Positions 1 through 12,900 of a stretch of DNA of 64,000 nt are shown piece by piece. The stretch is taken from NCBI GenBank assembly GCA_036925085.1, contig JAUPFP010000134.1, forward strand, positions 124,001-188,000, given 5' to 3'. The DNA comes from Brachycybe producta (lineage: Eukaryota > Arthropoda > Diplopoda > Playtdesmida > Andrognathidae). The notes beneath the pieces are model-generated. The model was not told where the DNA came from and ran no database searches. It saw only the letters and a list, made by a program, of their open reading frames with translations. A program made the position numbers and the translations under genes. Numbering within the stretch: position 1 is the first letter of the stretch; every line of letters begins with the position of its first letter.

Positions 1-305
1 TTAACTTCAATTTCAACTTCAATTTCAACTTCAATTTCAACTTCAATTTCAACTCCAATTTCAACTTCAATTTCAACTTCAATTTCAACTTCAATTTCAA
101 CTTCAATTTCAACTTCAATTTCAACTTCAATTTCAACTTCAATTTCAACTTCAACTTCAACTTCAAATTCAACTTCAATTTTAACTTCAATTTCAACTTC
201 AATTTCAACTTCAATTTCAACTTCAATTTCAACTTCAATTTCAACTTCAATTTCAACTTCAATTTCAACTTCAATTTTAACTTCAATTTCAACTTCAATT
301 TCAAC

Positions 306-318
306 TTCAATTGCAACT
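306..318 (+). repeat. Pre-L1 landmark with CAATTGCAAC (representative)
   Basis: A single T-to-G change in the 12-mer creates CAATTG overlapping TTGCAA, two overlapping six-base palindromes. The variant sits about 40 bp upstream of most L1 sites (here 311 against L1 at 354; also about 1,505, 1,979, 2,500, 3,363, 4,292 and onward). It is separated from L1 by the constant stretch TTCAATTTCAATTTTAAC. It is absent before some L1 sites produced by rearrangement (for example 14,911, 16,978, 42,459 and 46,702). That makes it useful for telling intact unit ends from junctions. Confidence 0.8.
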
Positions 319-348
319 TCAATTTCAACTTCAATTTCAATTTCAATT

Positions 349-369
349 TTAACTTGAACTTCAACTTAA
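349..369 (+). repeat. Landmark L1: 21-bp near-palindromic site (representative of about 75 copies)
   Basis: Ten-base arms TTAACTTGAA and TTCAACTTAA flank a single C. The arms are complementary except at one position each (C where G would pair). It is followed by a constant tail holding CACTTTCAAGTTC and two CAAATTC variants, ending in TTTTAAC. The TTG of the site lies at 354, 1548, 2021, 2542, 3406, 4335, 4880, 5732, 6530, 7063, 7548, 9060, 9581, 9940, 11453, 11962, 12814, 13612, 14145, 14630, 14911, 15444, 15929, 16805, 16978, 18118, 18615, 20084, 21134, 21619, 22140, 23004, 23933, 24466, 25318, 26128, 26673, 27158, 28646, 29167, 29526, 31104, 32604, 33125, 33484, 35009, 35518, 36370, 37192, 37737, 38234, 39098, 39818, 40692, 42459, 43335, 44055, 44931, 46702, 47578, 49706, 50546, 53712, 54540, 55581, 56078, 56179, 57241, 58105, 58590, 59754, 60239, 61379, 63183, 63680 and 63781. 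Two alleles differ in the next base: TTAAC, or TTAAT (the latter dominates from 39 kb to 61 kb). A binding role is inference only. Confidence 0.85.
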
Positions 370-1178
370 CTTCAACTTCAACTTCAACTTCACTTTCAAG
401 TTCAACTTCAAATTCAACTTCAACTTCAACTTCAAATTCAACTTCAATTTTAACTTCAATTTCAACTTCAATTTCAACTTCAATTTCAACTTCAATTTCA
501 ACTTCAATTTTAACTTCAATTTCAACTTCAATTTCAACTTCAATTTCAACTTCAATTTCAACTCCAATTTCAACTTCAATTTCAACTTCAATTTCAACTT
601 CAATTTCAAGTTCAATTTTTACTTAAATTTCAACTTCAATTTCAACTTCAATTTCAACTTCAACTTCAACTTCAAATTCAACTTCAATTTTAACTTCAAT
701 TTCAACTTCAATTTCAACTTCAATTTCAACTTCAATTTCAACTTCAATTTTAACTTCAATTTCAACTTCAATTTCAACTTCAATTTCAACTTCAATTTCA
801 ACTCCAATTTCAACTTCAATTTCAACTTCAATTTCAACTTCAATTTCAACTTCAATTTCAACTTCAATTTCAACTTCAATTTCAACTTCAATTTCAACTT
901 CAATTTCAACTTCAATTTCAACTTCAACTTCAACTTCAATTTCAACTTCAAGTTCAATTTCAATTTCAATTTCAACTTTCAATTTCAACTTCAATTTCAA
1001 CTTCAATTTCAACTTCAATTTCAACTTCAATTTCAACTTCAATTTCAACTTCAATTTCAACTTCAATTTCAACTTCAATTTCAACTTCAATTTCAACTTC
1101 AATTTCAACTTCAATTTCAACTTCAATTTCAACTTCAATTTCAACTTCAATTTCAACTTCAATTTCAACTTCAATTTC

Positions 1179-1547
1179 TACTTCAATTTCAACTTCAATT
1201 TCAACTTCAATTTCAACTTCAATTTCAACTTCAATTTCAACTTCAATTTCAACTTCAATTTCAACTTCAATTTCAACTTCAATTTTAATTTCAAATTCAA
1301 CTTAAACTTCAATTTCAAACTTAACTTCAACTTCAACTTAACTTCAACTTTAACTTTCAATTTCAACTTCAATTTCAACTTCAATTTCATCTCCAATTTC
1401 AACTTCAATTTCAACTTCAATTTCAACTTCAATTTCAACTTCAGTTTCAACTTCAATTTCAACTTTAATTTCAACTTCAATTTCAACTTCAATTTCAACT
1501 TCAATTGCAACTTCAATTTCAACTTCAATTTCAATTTCAATTTTAAC
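1179..1547 (+). repeat. E/B block leading into L1 (representative of 11 full copies)
   Basis: The block opens with a CTACTTC variant and continues with eight to ten 12-mers. It then has a dense variant cluster (TTTTAATTTCAAATTC, then CTTAAACTTC, CAAACTTAAC and AACTTTAAC), followed by TTTCATCTCC, CAGTTTC, AACTTTAATTT and ATTGCAAC just before L1. Full copies start near 1,179, 3,966, 8,703, 11,096, 17,749, 20,753, 23,576, 28,289, 32,247, 34,652 and 56,884. Their lengths to L1 are about 359, 371 or 383 bp, differing by exact 12-bp steps. Shortened versions near 49,145, 55,020 and 62,622 run into a C block instead. Confidence 0.85.
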
Positions 1548-3797
1548 TTGAACTTCAACTTAACTTCAACTTCAACTTCAACTTCACTTTCAAGTTCAAC
1601 TTCAAATTCAACTTCAACTTCAACTTCAAATTCAACTTCAATTTTAACTTCAATTTCAACTTCAATTTCAACTTCAATTTCAACTTCAATTTCAACTTCA
1701 ATTTCAACTTCTATTTTAACTTCAATTTCAACTTCAATTTCAACTTCAATTTCAACTTCAATTTCAACTTCAATTTCAACTTCAATTTCAACTTCAATTT
1801 CAACTTCAATTTCAACTTCAACTTCAACTTCAAATTCAACTTCAATTTTAACTTCAATTTCAACTTCAATTTCAACTTCAATTTCAACTTCAATTTCAAC
1901 TTCAATTTCAACTTCAATTTCAACTTCAATTTCAACTTCAATTTTAACTTCAATTTCAACTTCAATTTCAACTTCAATTGCAACTTCAATTTCAACTTCA
2001 ATTTCAATTTCAATTTTAACTTGAACTTCAACTTAACTTCAACTTCAACTTCAACTTCACTTTCAAGTTCAACTTCAAATTCAACTTCAACTTCAACTTC
2101 AAATTCAACTTCAATTTTAACTTCAATTTCAACTTCAATTTCAACTTCAATTTCAACTTCAATTTCAACTTCAATTTCAACTTCTATTTTAACTTCAATT
2201 TCAACTTCAATTTCAACTTCAATTTCAACTTCAATTTCAACTCCAATTTCAACTTCAATTTCAACTTCAATTTCAACTTCAATTTCAACTTCAATTTCAA
2301 CTTCAATTTCAACTTCAATTTCAACTTCAATTTCAACTTCAACTTCAACTTCAAATTCAACTTCAATTTTAACTTCAATTTCAACTTCAATTTCAACTTC
2401 AATTTCAACTTCAATTTCAACTTCAATTTCAACTTCAATTTCAACTTCAATTTCAACTTCAATTTTAACTTCAATTTCAACTTCAATTTCAACTTCAATT
2501 GCAACTTCAATTTCAACTTCAATTTCAATTTCAATTTTAACTTGAACTTCAACTTAACTTCAACTTCAACTTCAACTTCACTTTCAAGTTCAACTTCAAA
2601 TTCAACTTCAACTTCAACTTCAAATTCAACTTCAATTTTAACTTCAATTTCAACTTCAATTTCAACTTCAATTTCAACTTCAATTTCAACTTCAATTTTA
2701 ACTTCAATTTCAACTTCAATTTCAACTTCAATTTCAACTTCAATTTCAACTCCAATTTCAACTTCAATTTCAACTTCAATTTCAACTTCAATTTCAAGTT
2801 CAATTTTTACTTAAATTTCAACTTCAATTTCAACTTCAATTTCAACTTCAACTTCAACTTCAAATTCAACTTCAATTTTAACTTCAATTTCAACTTCAAT
2901 TTCAACTTCAATTTCAACTTCAATTTCAACTTCAATTTTAACTTCAATTTCAACTTCAATTTCAACTTCAATTTCAACTTCAATTTCAACTCCAATTTCA
3001 ACTTCAATTTCAACTTCAATTTCAACTTCAATTTCAACTTCAATTTCAACTTCAATTTCAACTTCAATTTCAACTTCAATTTCAACTTCAATTTCAACTT
3101 CAATTTCAACTTCAACTTCAACTTCAATTTCAACTTCAAGTTCAATTTCAATTTCAATTTCAACTTTCAATTTCAACTTCAATTTCAACTTCAATTTCAA
3201 CTTCAAATTCAACTCCAATTTCAACTTCAATTTCAACTTCAATTTCAACTTCAATTTCAACTTCAATTTCAACTTCAATTTCAACTTCAGTTTCAACTAC
3301 AATTTCAACTTTAATTTCAACTTCAATTTCAACTTCAATTTCAACTTCAATTTCAACTTCAATTGCAACTTCAATTTCAACTTCAATTTCAATTTCAATT
3401 TTAACTTGAACTTCAACTTAATTTCAACTTCAACTTCAACTTCACTTTCAAGTTCAACTTCAAATTCAACTTCAACTTCAACTTCAAATTCAACTTCAAT
3501 TTTAACTTCAATTTCAACTTCAATTTCAACTTCAATTTCAACTTCAATTTTAACTTCAATTTCAACTTCAATTTTAACTTCAATTTCAACTTCAATTTCA
3601 ACTTCAATTTCAACTTCAATTTCAACTCCAATTTCAACTTCAATTTCAACTTCAATTTCAACTTCAATTTCAACTTCAATTTCAACTTCAATTTCAACTT
3701 CAATTTCAACTTCAATTTCAACTTCAATTTCAACTTCAATTTCAACTTCAGTTTCAATTTCAATTTTAACTTGAATTTCAACTTCAATTTCAACTTC

Positions 3798-3851
3798 AAT
3801 TACAACTTCAACTTCAATATTCAAACTTAACTTGAACTTCAACTTAAATTC
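3798..3851 (+). repeat. H block: ATTACAAC / AATATT phase-shift landmark (representative)
   Basis: The order is CAATTACAAC, CTTCAATATTCAAAC, then a second TTAACTTGAAC near-palindrome followed by AAATTCAAC. The block shifts the 12-bp phase and so ends open frames on both strands. Nineteen copies were found, near 3,801, 6,125, 6,864, 13,207, 13,957, 15,256, 23,390, 25,730, 26,473, 36,787, 37,537, 41,070, 45,312, 47,971, 50,921, 51,967, 59,008, 60,656 and 61,808. Copies from 41 kb on are followed by a CTTCCAATTT variant that copies before 38 kb lack. Confidence 0.8.
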
Positions 3852-6800
3852 AACTTCAACTTCAATTTCAACTTCAATTTCAACTTCAATTTCAACTTCA
3901 ATTTCAACTTCAATTTCAACTTCAATTTCAACTTCAATTTCAACTTAAATTTCAACTTCAATTTCTACTTCAATTTCAACTTCAATTTCAACTTCAATTT
4001 CAACTTCAATTTCAACTTCAATTTCAACTTCAATTTCAACTTCAATTTCAACTTCAATTTTAATTTCAAATTCAACTTAAACTTCAATTTCAAACTTAAC
4101 TTCAACTTCAACTTAACTTCAACTTTAACTTTCAATTTCAACTTCAATTTCAACTTCAATTTCATCTCCAATTTCAACTTCAATTTCAACTTCAATTTCA
4201 ACTTCAATTTCAACTTCAGTTTCAACTTCAATTTCAACTTTAATTTCAACTTCAATTTCAACTTCAATTTCAACTTCAATTTCAACTTCAATTGCAACTT
4301 CAATTTCAACTTCAATTTCAATTTCAATTTTAACTTGAACTTCAACTTAACTTCAACTTCAACTTCAACTTCACTTTCAAGTTCAACTTCAAATTCAACT
4401 TCAACTTCAACTTCAAATTCAACTTCAATTTTAACTTCAATTTCAACTTCAATTTCAACTTCAATTTCAACTTCAATTTCAACTTCAATTTCAACTTCTA
4501 TTTTAACTTCAATTTCAACTTCAATTTCAACTTCAATTTCAACTTCAATTTCAACTCCAATTTCAACTTCAATTTCAACTTCAATTTCAACTTCAATTTC
4601 AACTTCAATTTCAACTTCAATTTCAACTTCAATTTCAACTTCAATTTCAACTTCAATTTCAACTTCAATTTCAACTTCAACTTCAACTTCAAATTCAACT
4701 TCAATTTTAACTTCAATTTCAACTTCAATTTCAACTTCAATTTCAACTTCAATTTCAACTTCAATTTCAACTTCAATTTCAACTTCAATTTCAACTTCAA
4801 TTTTAACTTCAATTTCAACTTCAATTTCAACTTCAATTGCAACTTCAATTTCAACTTCAATTTCAATTTCAATTTTAACTTGAACTTCAACTTAACTTCA
4901 ACTTCAACTTCAACTTCACTTTCAAGTTCAACTTCAAATTCAACTTCAACTTCAACTTCAAATTCAACTTCAATTTTAACTTCAATTTCAACTTCAATTT
5001 CAACTTCAATTTCAATTTCAATTTCAACTTCAATTTTAACTTCAATTTCAACTTCAATTTCAACTTCAATTTCAACTTCAATTTCAACTCCAATTTCAAC
5101 TTCAATTTCAACTTCAATTTCAACTTCAATTTCAACTTCAATTTTTACTTAAATTTCAACTTCAATTTCAACTTCAATTTCAACTTCAACTTCAACTTCA
5201 AATTCAACTTCAATTTTAACTTCAATTTCAACTTCAATTTCAACTTCAATTTCAACTTCAATTTCAACTTCAATTTTAACTTCAATTTCAACTTCAATTT
5301 CAACTTCAATTTCAACTTCAATTTCAACTCCAATTTCAACTTCAATTTCAACTTCAATTTCAACTTCAATTTCAACTTCAATTTCAACTTCAATTTCAAC
5401 TTCAATTTCAACTTCAATTTCAACTTCAATTTCAACTTCAACTTCAACTTCAATTTCAACTTCAAGTTCAATTTCAATTTCAATTTCAACTTTCAATTTC
5501 AACTTCAATTTCAACTTCAATTTCAACTTCAAATTCAACTCCAATTTCAACTTCAATTTCAACTTCAATTTCAACTTCAATTTCAACTTCAATTTCAACT
5601 TCAATTTCAACTTCAGTTTCAACTTCAATTTCAACTTTAATTTCAACTTCAATTTCAACTTCAATTTCAACTTCAATTTCAACTTCAATTGCAACTTCAA
5701 TTTCAACTTCAATTTCAATTTCAATTTTAACTTGAACTTCAACTTAATTTCAACTTCAACTTCAATTTCACTTTCAAGTTCAACTTCAAATTCAACTTCA
5801 ACTTCAACTTCAAATTCAACTTCAATTTTAACTTCAATTTCAACTTCAATTTCAACTTCAATTTCAACTTCAATTTCAACTTCAATTTCAACTTCAATTT
5901 TAACTTCAATTTCAACTTCAATTTCAACTTCAATTTCAACTTCAATTTCAACTCCAATTTCAACTTCAATTTCAACTTCAATTTCAACTTCAATTTCAAC
6001 TTCAATTTCAACTTCAATTTCAACTTCAATTTCAACTTCAATTTCAACTTCAATTTCAACTTCAATTTCAACTTCAGTTTCAATTTCAATTTTAACTTGA
6101 ATTTCAACTTCAATTTCAACTTCAATTACAACTTCAACTTCAATATTCAAACTTAACTTGAACTTCAACTTAAATTCAACTTCAACTTCAACTTCAATTT
6201 CAACTTCAATTTCAACTTCAATTTCAACTTCAACTTCAACTTCAACTTCAATTTCAACTTCAAGTTCAATTTCAACTTCAATTTCAACTTTCAATTTCAA
6301 CTTCAATTTCAACTTCAATTTCAACTTCAAATTCAACTCCAATTTCAACTTCAATTTCAACTTCAATTTCAACTTCAATTTCAACTTCAATTTCAACTTC
6401 AATTTCAACTTCAGTTTCAACTTCAATTTCAACTTTAATTTCAACTTCAATTTCAACTTCAATTTCAACTTCAATTTCAACTTCAATTGCAACTTCAATT
6501 TCAACTTCAATTTCAATTTCAATTTTAACTTGAACTTCAACTTAATTTCAACTTCAACTTCAACTTCACTTTCAAGTTCAACTTCAAATTCAACTTCAAC
6601 TTCAACTTCAAATTCAACTTCAATTTTAACTTCAATTTCAACTTCAATTTCAACTTCAATTTCAACTTCAATTTCAACTTCAATTTTAACTTCAATTTCA
6701 ACTTCAATTTCAACTTCAATTTCAACTTCAATTTCAACTCCAATTTCAACTTCAATTTCAACTTCAATTTCAACTTCAATTTCAACTTCAATTTCAACTT

Positions 6801-7547
6801 CAATTTCAACTTCAATTTCAACTTCAATTTCAACTTCAATTTCAACTTCAATTTCAACTTCAATTACAACTTCAACTTCAATATTCAAACTTAACTTGAA
6901 CTTCAACTTAAATTCAACTTCAATTTCAACTTCAATTTCAACTTCAATTTCAACTTCAGTTTCAACTTCAATTTCAACTTTAATTTCAACTTCAATTTCA
7001 ACTTCAATTTCAACTTCAATTGCAACTTCAATTTCAACTTCAATTTCAATTTCAATTTTAACTTGAACTTCAACTTAACTTCAACTTCAACTTCAACTTC
7101 ACTTTCAAGTTCAACTTCAAATTCAACTTCAACTTCAACTTCAAATTCAACTTCAATTTTAACTTCAATTTCAACTTCAATTTCAACTTCAATTTCAACT
7201 TCAATTTCAACTTCAATTTCAACTTCTATTTTAACTTCAATTTCAACTTCAATTTCAACTTCAATTTCAACTTCAATTTCAACTCCAATTTCAACTTCAA
7301 TTTCAACTTCAATTTCAACTTCAATTTCAACTTCAATTTCAACTTCAATTTCAACTTCAATTTCAACTTCAATTTCAACTTCAACTTCAACTTCAAATTC
7401 AACTTCAATTTTAACTTCAATTTCAACTTCAATTTCAACTTCAATTTCAACTTCAATTTCAACTTCAATTTTAACTTCAATTTCAACTTCAATTTCAACT
7501 TCAATTGCAACTTCAATTTCAACTTCAATTTCAATTTCAATTTTAAC

Positions 7548-7580
7548 TTGAACTTCAACTTAACTTCAACTTAACTTCAA
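7548..7580 (+). repeat. L1 variant with an 11-bp internal duplication
   Basis: After the near-palindrome, the 11-base segment ACTTAACTTCA is doubled, so the array slips by one base relative to its 12-bp phase. The same doubling follows the L1 sites at 27,158 and 31,104. That is one alpha copy and both beta tandem copies, so it predates the alpha/beta duplication. Confidence 0.8.
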
Positions 7581-9580
7581 CTTCAACTTCAACTTCACTT
7601 TCAAGTTCAACTTCAAATTCAACTTCAACTTCAACTTCAAATTCAACTTCAATTTTAACTTCAATTTCAACTTCAATTTCAACTTCAATTTCAACTTCAA
7701 TTTCAACTTCAATTTTAACTTCAATTTCAACTTCAATTTCAACTTCAATTTCAACTTCAATTTCAACTCCAATTTCAACTTCAATTTCAACTTCAATTTC
7801 AACTTCAATTTCAACTTCAATTTTAACTTCAATTTCAACTTCAATTTCAACTTCAATTTCAACTTCAACTTCAACTTCAAATTCAACTTCAATTTTAACT
7901 TCAATTTCAACTTCAATTTCAACTTCAATTTCAACTTCAATTTCAACTTCAATTTTAACTTCAATTTCAACTTCAATTTCAACTTCAATTTCAACTTCAA
8001 TTTCAACTCCAATTTCAACTTCAATTTCAACTTCAATTTCAACTTCAATTTCAACTTCAATTTCAACTTCAATTTCAACTTCAATTTCAACTTCAATTTC
8101 AACTTCAATTTCAACTTCAACTTCAACTTCAATTTCAACTTCAAGTTCAATTTCAATTTCAATTTCAACTTTCAATTTCAACTTCAATTTCAACTTCAAT
8201 TTCAACTTCAAATTCAACTCCAATTTCAACTTCAATTTCAACTTCAATTTCAACTTCAATTTCAACTTCAATTTCAACTTCAATTTCAACTTCAGTTTCA
8301 ACTTCAATTTCAACTTTAATTTCAACTTCAATTTCAACTTCAATTTCAACTTCAATTTCAACTTCAATTGCAACTTCAATTTCAACTTCAATTTCAACTT
8401 CAATTTCAACTTCAATTTCAACTTCAATTTCAACTTCAATTTCAACTTCAACTTCAACTTCAATTTCAACTTCAAGTTCAATTTCAATTTCAATTTCAAC
8501 TTTCAATTTCAACTTCAATTTCAACTTCAATTTCAACTTCAATTTCAACTTCAATTTCAACTTCAATTTCAACTTCAATTTCAACTTCAATTTCAACTTC
8601 AATTTCAACTTCAATTTCAACTTCAATTTCAACTTCAATTTCAACTTCAATTTTAACTTCAATTTCAACTTCAATTTCAACTTCAATTTCAACTTCAATT
8701 TCTACTTCAATTTCAACTTCAATTTCAACTTCAATTTCAACTTCAATTTCAACTTCAATTTCAACTTCAATTTCAACTTCAATTTCAACTTCAATTTTAA
8801 TTTCAAATTCAACTTAAACTTCAATTTCAAACTTAACTTCAACTTCAACTTAACTTCAACTTTAACTTTCAATTTCAACTTCAATTTCAACTTCAATTTC
8901 ATCTCCAATTTCAACTTCAATTTCAACTTCAATTTCAACTTCAATTTCAACTTCAGTTTCAACTTCAATTTCAACTTTAATTTCAACTTCAATTTCAACT
9001 TCAATTTCAACTTCAATTGCAACTTCAATTTCAACTTCAATTTCAATTTCAATTTTAACTTGAACTTCAACTTAACTTCAACTTCAACTTCAACTTCACT
9101 TTCAAGTTCAACTTCAAATTCAACTTCAACTTCAACTTCAAATTCAACTTCAATTTTAACTTCAATTTCAACTTCAATTTCAACTTCAATTTCAACTTCA
9201 ATTTCAACTTCAATTTCAACTTCTATTTTAACTTCAATTTCAACTTCAATTTCAACTTCAATTTCAACTTCAATTTCAACTCCAATTTCAACTTCAATTT
9301 CAACTTCAATTTCAACTTCAATTTCAACTTCAATTTCAACTTCAATTTCAACTTCAATTTCAACTTCAATTTCAACTTCAACTTCAACTTCAAATTCAAC
9401 TTCAATTTTAACTTCAATTTCAACTTCAATTTCAACTTCAATTTCAACTTCAATTTCAACTTCAATTTCAACTTCAATTTCAACTTCAATTTCAACTTCA
9501 ATTTTAACTTCAATTTCAACTTCAATTTCAACTTCAATTGCAACTTCAATTTCAACTTCAATTTCAATTTCAATTTTAAC

Positions 9581-9939
9581 TTGAACTTCAACTTAACTTC
9601 AACTTCAATTTCAACTTCTATTTTAACTTCAATTTCAACTTCAATTTCAACTTCAATTTCAACTTCAATTTCAACTCCAATTTCAACTTCAATTTCAACT
9701 TCAATTTCAACTTCAATTTCAACTTCAATTTCAACTTCAATTTCAACTTCAATTTCAACTTCAATTTCAACTTCAACTTCAACTTCAAATTCAACTTCAA
9801 TTTTAACTTCAATTTCAACTTCAATTTCAACTTCAATTTCAACTTCAATTTCAACTTCAATTTTAACTTCAATTTCAACTTCAATTTCAACTTCAATTGC
9901 AACTTCAATTTCAACTTCAATTTCAATTTCAATTTTAAC
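9581..9939 (+). repeat. 359-bp subunit with a truncated L1 tail
   Basis: The L1 near-palindrome is intact, but the CACTTTCAAGTTC and CAAATTC tail is missing. After one TTCAATTTCAAC the sequence goes directly to the TTCTATTTTAAC variant. This gives the shortest regular L1 interval, 359 bp. Identical intervals lie at 29,167-29,525 and 33,125-33,483, as expected if the deletion arose once before the duplications. Confidence 0.82.
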
Positions 9940-12900
9940 TTGAACTTCAACTTAACTTCAACTTCAACTTCAACTTCACTTTCAAGTTCAACTTCAAATT
10001 CAACTTCAACTTCAACTTCAAATTCAACTTCAATTTTAACTTCAATTTCAACTTCAATTTCAACTTCAATTTCAACTTCAATTTCAACTTCAATTTTAAC
10101 TTCAATTTCAACTTCAATTTCAACTTCAATTTCAACTTCAATTTCAACTTCAATTTCAACTCCAATTTCAACTTCAATTTCAACTTCAATTTCAACTTCA
10201 ATTTCAACTTCAATTTTAACTTCAATTTCAACTTCAATTTCAACTTCAATTTCAACTTCAACTTCAACTTCAAATTCAACTTCAATTTTAACTTCAATTT
10301 CAACTTCAATTTCAACTTCAATTTCAACTTCAATTTCAACTTCAATTTTAACTTCAATTTCAACTTCAATTTCAACTTCAATTTCAACTTCAATTTCAAC
10401 TCCAATTTCAACTTCAATTTCAACTTCAATTTCAACTTCAATTTCAACTTCAATTTCAACTTCAATTTCAACTTCAATTTCAACTTCAATTTCAACTTCA
10501 ATTTCAACTTCAACTTCAACTTCAATTTCAACTTCAAGTTCAATTTCAATTTCAATTTCAACTTTCAATTTCAACTTCAATTTCAACTTCAATTTCAACT
10601 TCAAATTCAACTCCAATTTCAACTTCAATTTCAACTTCAATTTCAACTTCAATTTCAACTTCAATTTCAACTTCAATTTCAACTTCAGTTTCAACTTCAA
10701 TTTCAACTTTAATTTCAACTTCAATTTCAACTTCAATTTCAACTTCAATTTCAACTTCAATTGCAACTTCAATTTCAACTTCAATTTCAACTTCAATTTC
10801 AACTTCAATTTCAACTTCAATTTCAACTTCAATTTCAACTTCAACTTCAACTTCAATTTCAACTTCAAGTTCAATTTCAATTTCAATTTCAACTTTCAAT
10901 TTCAACTTCAATTTCAACTTCAATTTCAACTTCAATTTCAACTTCAATTTCAACTTCAATTTCAACTTCAATTTCAACTTCAATTTCAACTTCAATTTCA
11001 ACTTCAATTTCAACTTCAATTTCAACTTCAATTTCAACTTCAATTTCAACTTCAATTTCAACTTCAATTTCAACTTCAATTTCAACTTCAATTTCTACTT
11101 CAATTTCAACTTCAATTTCAACTTCAATTTCAACTTCAATTTCAACTTCAATTTCAACTTCAATTTCAACTTCAATTTCAACTTCAATTTTAATTTCAAA
11201 TTCAACTTAAACTTCAATTTCAAACTTAACTTCAACTTCAACTTAACTTCAACTTTAACTTTCAATTTCAACTTCAATTTCAACTTCAATTTCATCTCCA
11301 ATTTCAACTTCAATTTCAACTTCAATTTCAACTTCAATTTCAACTTCAGTTTCAACTTCAATTTCAACTTTAATTTCAACTTCAATTTCAACTTCAATTT
11401 CAACTTCAATTGCAACTTCAATTTCAACTTCAATTTCAATTTCAATTTTAACTTGAACTTCAACTTAACTTCAACTTCAACTTCAACTTCACTTTCAAGT
11501 TCAACTTCAAATTCAACTTCAACTTCAACTTCAAATTCAACTTCAATTTTAACTTCAATTTCAACTTCAATTTCAACTTCAATTTCAACTTCAATTTCAA
11601 CTTCAATTTCAACTTCTATTTTAACTTCAATTTCAACTTCAATTTCAACTTCAATTTCAACTTCAATTTCAACTCCAATTTCAACTTCAATTTCAACTTC
11701 AATTTCAACTTCAATTTCAACTTCAATTTCAACTTCAATTTCAACTTCAATTTCAACTTCAATTTCAACTTCAACTTCAACTTCAAATTCAACTTCAATT
11801 TTAACTTCAATTTCAACTTCAATTTCAACTTCAATTTCAACTTCAATTTCAACTTCAATTTCAACTTCAATTTCAACTTCAATTTTAACTTCAATTTCAA
11901 CTTCAATTTCAACTTCAATTGCAACTTCAATTTCAACTTCAATTTCAATTTCAATTTTAACTTGAACTTCAACTTAACTTCAACTTCAACTTCAACTTCA
12001 CTTTCAAGTTCAACTTCAAATTCAACTTCAACTTCAACTTCAAATTCAACTTCAATTTTAACTTCAATTTCAACTTCAATTTCAACTTCAATTTCAACTT
12101 CAATTTCAACTTCAATTTTAACTTCAATTTCAACTTCAATTTCAACTTCAATTTCAACTTCAATTTCAACTCCAATTTCAACTTCAATTTCAACTTCAAT
12201 TTCAACTTCAATTTCAACTTCAATTTTAACTTCAATTTCAACTTCAATTTCAACTTCAATTTCAACTTCAACTTCAACTTCAAATTCAACTTCAATTTTA
12301 ACTTCAATTTCAACTTCAATTTCAACTTCAATTTCAACTTCAATTTCAACTTCAATTTTAACTTCAATTTCAACTTCAATTTCAACTTCAATTTCAACTT
12401 CAATTTCAACTCCAATTTCAACTTCAATTTCAACTTCAATTTCAACTTCAATTTCAACTTCAATTTCAACTTCAATTTCAACTTCAATTTCAACTTCAAT
12501 TTCAACTTCAATTTCAACTTCAACTTCAACTTCAATTTCAACTTCAAGTTCAATTTCAATTTCAATTTCAACTTTCAATTTCAACTTCAATTTCAACTTC
12601 AATTTCAACTTCAAATTCAACTCCAATTTCAACTTCAATTTCAACTTCAATTTCAACTTCAATTTCAACTTCAATTTCAACTTCAATTTCAACTTCAGTT
12701 TCAACTTCAATTTCAACTTTAATTTCAACTTCAATTTCAACTTCAATTTCAACTTCAATTTCAACTTCAATTGCAACTTCAATTTCAACTTCAATTTCAA
12801 TTTCAATTTTAACTTGAACTTCAACTTAATTTCAACTTCAACTTCAACTTCACTTTCAAGTTCAACTTCAAATTCAACTTCAACTTCAACTTCAAATTCA

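Larger units (their letters stand above)
1..3163 (+). repeat. 2,188-bp-offset duplication (about 1.4 copies)
   Basis: Positions 1 to about 1,010 match 2,189 to about 3,200. The L1 sites at 354 and 2,542 are equivalent, and so are all variants that follow them. These include a CAAGTTC near 609 and 2,797 just before a TTTTTAC, which the otherwise similar units at 4,880, 22,140 and 24,466 lack. The copies part company after the AACTTTCAATTT landmark: the first continues as a long pure 12-mer run into an E/B block, the second into a CAAATTCAACTCC module. Confidence 0.8.

Noticed and set aside
349-369. Heat-shock element at L1
   Set aside because: The L1 site has GAA and TTC separated by one base, not the two-base spacing of the nGAAnnTTCn arrangement. 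The rest of the array has TTC in one orientation only.
349-369. Transcription terminator or structured RNA at L1
   Set aside because: The arms are only 10 bp with one mismatch, AT-rich, and have a one-base centre with no room for a hairpin loop without opening the arms. No T-run follows.
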